Shown one piece after another: positions 21,601 to 24,288 of a stretch of DNA of 24,288 nucleotides. This DNA is from Pelargonium cotyledonis (lineage: Eukaryota > Streptophyta > Magnoliopsida > Geraniales > Geraniaceae). Made by a program: the position numbers and the translations under genes. Every line of letters begins with the position of its first letter. Position 1 is the first letter of the stretch. The stretch lies in NCBI GenBank assembly GCA_036897625.1, contig JAYMTA010000778.1:1-24288 (forward strand), in the 5' to 3' direction. The notes beneath the pieces were generated by a model. The model searched no databases. It was not told the origin of the DNA and was given only the letters and a program-made list of their open reading frames with translations.

Positions 21601-24041
21601 AGCAAAATGAGATATTACCATTGTGAATAAATGTATAGACTAATGTTGCGCATAAGAATAATCATCTTAACTAATCTTAATTGCAATGAGTTTGGTATTA
21701 CCATGGTGTATGTCTTCCCCGAGCCAGTCTGTCCGTATGCAAAAATACAAACATTATAACCATCTAGAACAGACCTGATTAACGGCTGGGTGTCAACATA
21801 TATTTGATCTGCAAATGGAAATGAATATCATCAGTAGTAGTTTCCAAAGGAACCTACAAATTAACCCTTTGACTCACCGGAAATCTAAGACCTGCCCCAA
21901 AAGTCTAGGGTGAAATATAAATTCATTTGATTAGAAAGTCCTAGCAACTAGAAGAGCATATATACCTTGAGTAACATTGGCTCCAAAAACCTTGTTGAAT
22001 GAAAAGGCCTTTCTTGCATCCTTTCCTTGTTTAAATGGATTGACAATCATGATATTTCCATTTTCTCCTATATAATCTACAATGGACTGCCCATCTGACT
22101 GACCAGGTAAGAAAGGCCTCACTCTACAGTATACCCTGATGGTTCCTGTAAGGAAAAAGAAGTTTTATAAGAATCCATAAAATATAACATTATATAAGAC
22201 TATGAAGTTAGAGTTAACGGTTAACCTTTTAGGTCTTGGACTTGATTGTAAAGAAGGCGGTTCTCTTCTAAGACCTTGTGGTAGGATGAGGATGCCACTT
22301 CAAGACCCTTAATGTGATGCTCTGATGCAATATAACATATCAGTTTATCCAAATCAAATATCATTTCATCCACCATCATAATCTCAAAAGTAAATAATAT
22401 CTCAAGATTCTTACCAAGTCTTCTGAATTCTTCTTCCCAGCTTGATAGAACCTGTTTGACTTCTAGTTTTGTCCCTTGGAAAATTGATTTTAGCTGTTGA
22501 ATGTGCATAACAGAGAAAATTAGTATATAGATGTAGAACATGAATGTCACATATTGACTGGAATTAGTGGTGTGCATGGGTAGATATGCAGAAAGTTTCT
22601 AATTTGCAAACTTACATGAACTTATATGAATACGTCTAAGATAGTTGCTATCAAGACATTTTACTTTTCTTATAGTTGCAAAAAGAAGATTTGTACATAA
22701 AAATCTGAAGAAAGCTCAAGAAAATATACTTTAAATGAACTAGCATTCACACCTCAAGTTGTCTTCGTTCAACATCAGTCAGTTCAGGATGCCGCCCATC
22801 AGAGTGACTAACACCATCCCGAGTAACCTTGCAATTCCCACCACAAACCCAGAATTTGGAAAAATCACTTGATACCGTTCTTGTCCTTTGAGTGAGATAT
22901 CGGGAAATAGCTTCCATAAATTCAGATTTTGACAGAGAACCAACATCCGCCTTCAATATTTTCTTCAGAAGCCCTGAGAGCTGTAGAAATTTCATTGCAG
23001 TGAGGATTTGCACACATAGGAAAATATCACAAAACCAATAACAAAAGAAAAGTGAATCTCCGATGCTCTTGATACCTGAGTGCCTTGAGAAGCAAGCAAC
23101 GCCGAGAAATCCTTAACTACCTTACTCAGAAGAGTGTCTATAACCTACAGATTTTTCACCAACATAATCATATATATCAGATGCAATTAACAAAGAAAAG
23201 GTACTAGTTTGATAGTACAAAGATTGCAAATAATTTTATTTTTTTTCAAATCTGTTCTGATCAATTATCTAGAAAGAGTCTTACCTACCCTTGCATTCAA
23301 AGGTAAATCATCCATCACACTGCTCTCTCTGAGGTAAGCCTCTAGAAGCGCAAGGCCAAAGCGATCGAAAAGGTAAGTCAGAGCATTGGCAGTTTTGGCT
23401 TCTTCATTTGAGACCTCACTAGAAAGATGGAGAAACTCAAGTAGCTGCTCATACTGCGAAGACTCAGAATCATCAAACGAATCATCAGCACTTTCACTAC
23501 TCCCAAACAAGGAGGAAGGCGAGTCTTTAGGGAAGGATGTGATCTTCACCGTCCCTCCATACCTCCAAACTCCAATCCCACCGGCTTGCTTCCACTCGTA
23601 ATATCCTTTCAGGCAAAGAATGCAGTCAACAACTTTACTTGACGACCCTCCCTGTTTATTCAAGAAACATTTCAATGAAACAGAGTTACTTGGATGCCAA
23701 GTAAACAGAGAAGAGAATATGAGAAATGTATACCTTTTCGAAATCAGAAGCTTCGAAGGTCAAGAGGTGCATGTCTTTGACAGCGTCGAGGAAGTTCCTG
23801 ATGTTCTCAAAGTACTGAATAGCGGACTGGGCAGCGCCTTCAGTGGATTGAACAGCAAGAACAGGATTCTCCACCACCTTGAGAACAGCTCCGGGATTGA
23901 CTTTGTTGAGGACATTGCAGAGAATGAGGCCGTTGCGGAGCGCGAGCCGGAAGTCTTCTTCAGAGGGCTCTTTAGAGAGTGTTATTGAAGCTCCTCCGTC
24001 CATCTTGCCCAGCCATTCCGCTGCTTGGTACCTCCTTGAAG
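18687..24041 (-). CDS. Kinesin-14 with N-terminal calponin-homology domain (15 visible coding exons)
   Basis: Minus-strand exons are 24041-23734, 23651-23289, 23144-23076, 22980-22753, 22493-22415, 22321-22226, 22145-21966, 21808-21702, 21457-21279, 21170-21006, 20908-20655, 20564-20401, 20311-20117, 19633-18930 and 18846-18687. They form one open frame of 1083 residues, counted from the Ala of [14 protein letters not shown] domain (about 5-120, actin-binding type) is followed by a linker, a coiled coil (about 324-381) and the kinesin-14 neck [14 protein letters not shown]. The motor (383 to about 720) has P-loop GQTGSGKT (467-474), switch I SSRSH (587-591) and switch II DLAGSE (617-622). The neck lies before the motor, marking a minus-end-directed class. 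A basic, Ser/Pro-rich tail (732-1083) ends in [14 protein letters not shown]. Such plant proteins link microtubules with actin (family knowledge). The intron after residue 536 is AT-AC. The start codon and any earlier exon are not resolved. Confidence 0.92.
21171..21278 (-). other. U12-type AT-AC intron in the kinesin motor domain
   Basis: This 108-nt intron begins ATATCTTTTT (21278-21269) and ends TTGCAC (21176-21171). The minor-spliceosome branch site TTCCTTAAC lies at 21188-21180, with the branch A 10 nt before the exon. The first ten bases match the U12 donor consensus (ATATCCTTTT) except for T in place of C at position 6. Only the AC acceptor restores the motor sequence [12 protein letters not shown]; the nearby ATTAG acceptor would break the frame. 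No GT donor is available at the exon end. Confidence 0.9.
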
Positions 24042-24063
24042 CTAAACAAAAACAATACTTCAC

Positions 24064-24288
24064 ATTTTTTTCTTTGTTGTTCTATAGTATTCTCATTTCT
24101 CAAGCTTCTCCAATCTTTCCATTTAACGGATCAAGCATGTATACTCATATTGGGCTGAAATGGGCCGCTAAATTTTTACAGGCATAGGCCCAAGAAGAAT
24201 TAGCCCATATACGAGATCTATTGGATTATTAGGGAAGCTTATCATATTTGATCAAAAATATTGTTATTACTGTTTATATATATATATA
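24064..24288 (-). promoter_or_regulatory. Putative kinesin promoter with four site II (TGGGCY) motifs
   Basis: Four site II elements lie within 57 bp: TGGGCT 24151-24156, TGGGCC 24161-24166, and on the opposite strand 24187-24192 and 24202-24207. Such clusters bind TCP factors and mark genes of growing and dividing cells. Between them and the first recognised exon are short uORF-like frames, including an ATGTGA start-stop. The window ends in a TA repeat (about 24275-24288). Confidence 0.5.

Overview
The window looks like nuclear DNA of a flowering plant, most likely a eudicot. Its genes are split by short AT-rich GT-AG introns (one intron is AT-AC), intergenic DNA is AT-rich, two stretches look like tRNA-derived SINEs, and every recognisable protein belongs to a plant family. 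There are no operons, Shine-Dalgarno sites or CRISPR arrays.

Four protein genes can be built. (1) 673-3595, plus strand: a four-exon SFT2/GOT1-like Golgi vesicle-transport membrane protein of 224 aa, preceded by a 41-bp tandem repeat and carrying a SINE-like insert in its 1.9-kb first intron. (2) 10893-14332, plus strand: a two-exon, 1111-aa leucine-rich-repeat receptor kinase of subfamily XI. It has the RxGG motif of the RGF/GLV/CLEL peptide receptors and is closest in my memory to Arabidopsis RGI3/RGI4. (3) 16785-17630, minus strand: a single-exon DUF868 protein of 281 aa with a start-stop minimal uORF (ATGTAA) 34 nt upstream. (4) 18687-24041, minus strand: a kinesin-14 with an N-terminal calponin-homology domain. 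Fifteen coding exons are visible, and only the first few residues are unresolved at the window edge.

The 7.3 kb between genes 1 and 2 has no convincing coding gene. It holds a complete-looking SINE (about 4974-5156), a (CAA)n microsatellite, a tandem array of plant snRNA-type promoter modules (USE-like box plus TATA, 33-nt spacing, 8301-8498), and a degenerate foldback/MITE-like element (about 9061-9615). Between genes 2 and 3 the minus strand carries signs of a small spliced transcript (about 15500-16270) with a telo-box near its 5' end and only very short ORFs.

The genes do not form one pathway. The SFT2-like/RGI receptor pairing resembles the Arabidopsis neighbourhoods At4g26550-At4g26540 and At5g56020-At5g56040 as I remember them, so it may be an old conserved linkage. 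The strongest unexpected signal is a U12-type AT-AC intron inside the kinesin motor domain (21171-21278). It has a perfect TTCCTTAAC branch site, and only the AC acceptor keeps the kinesin reading frame. I found no evidence for a wholly new multi-gene system.
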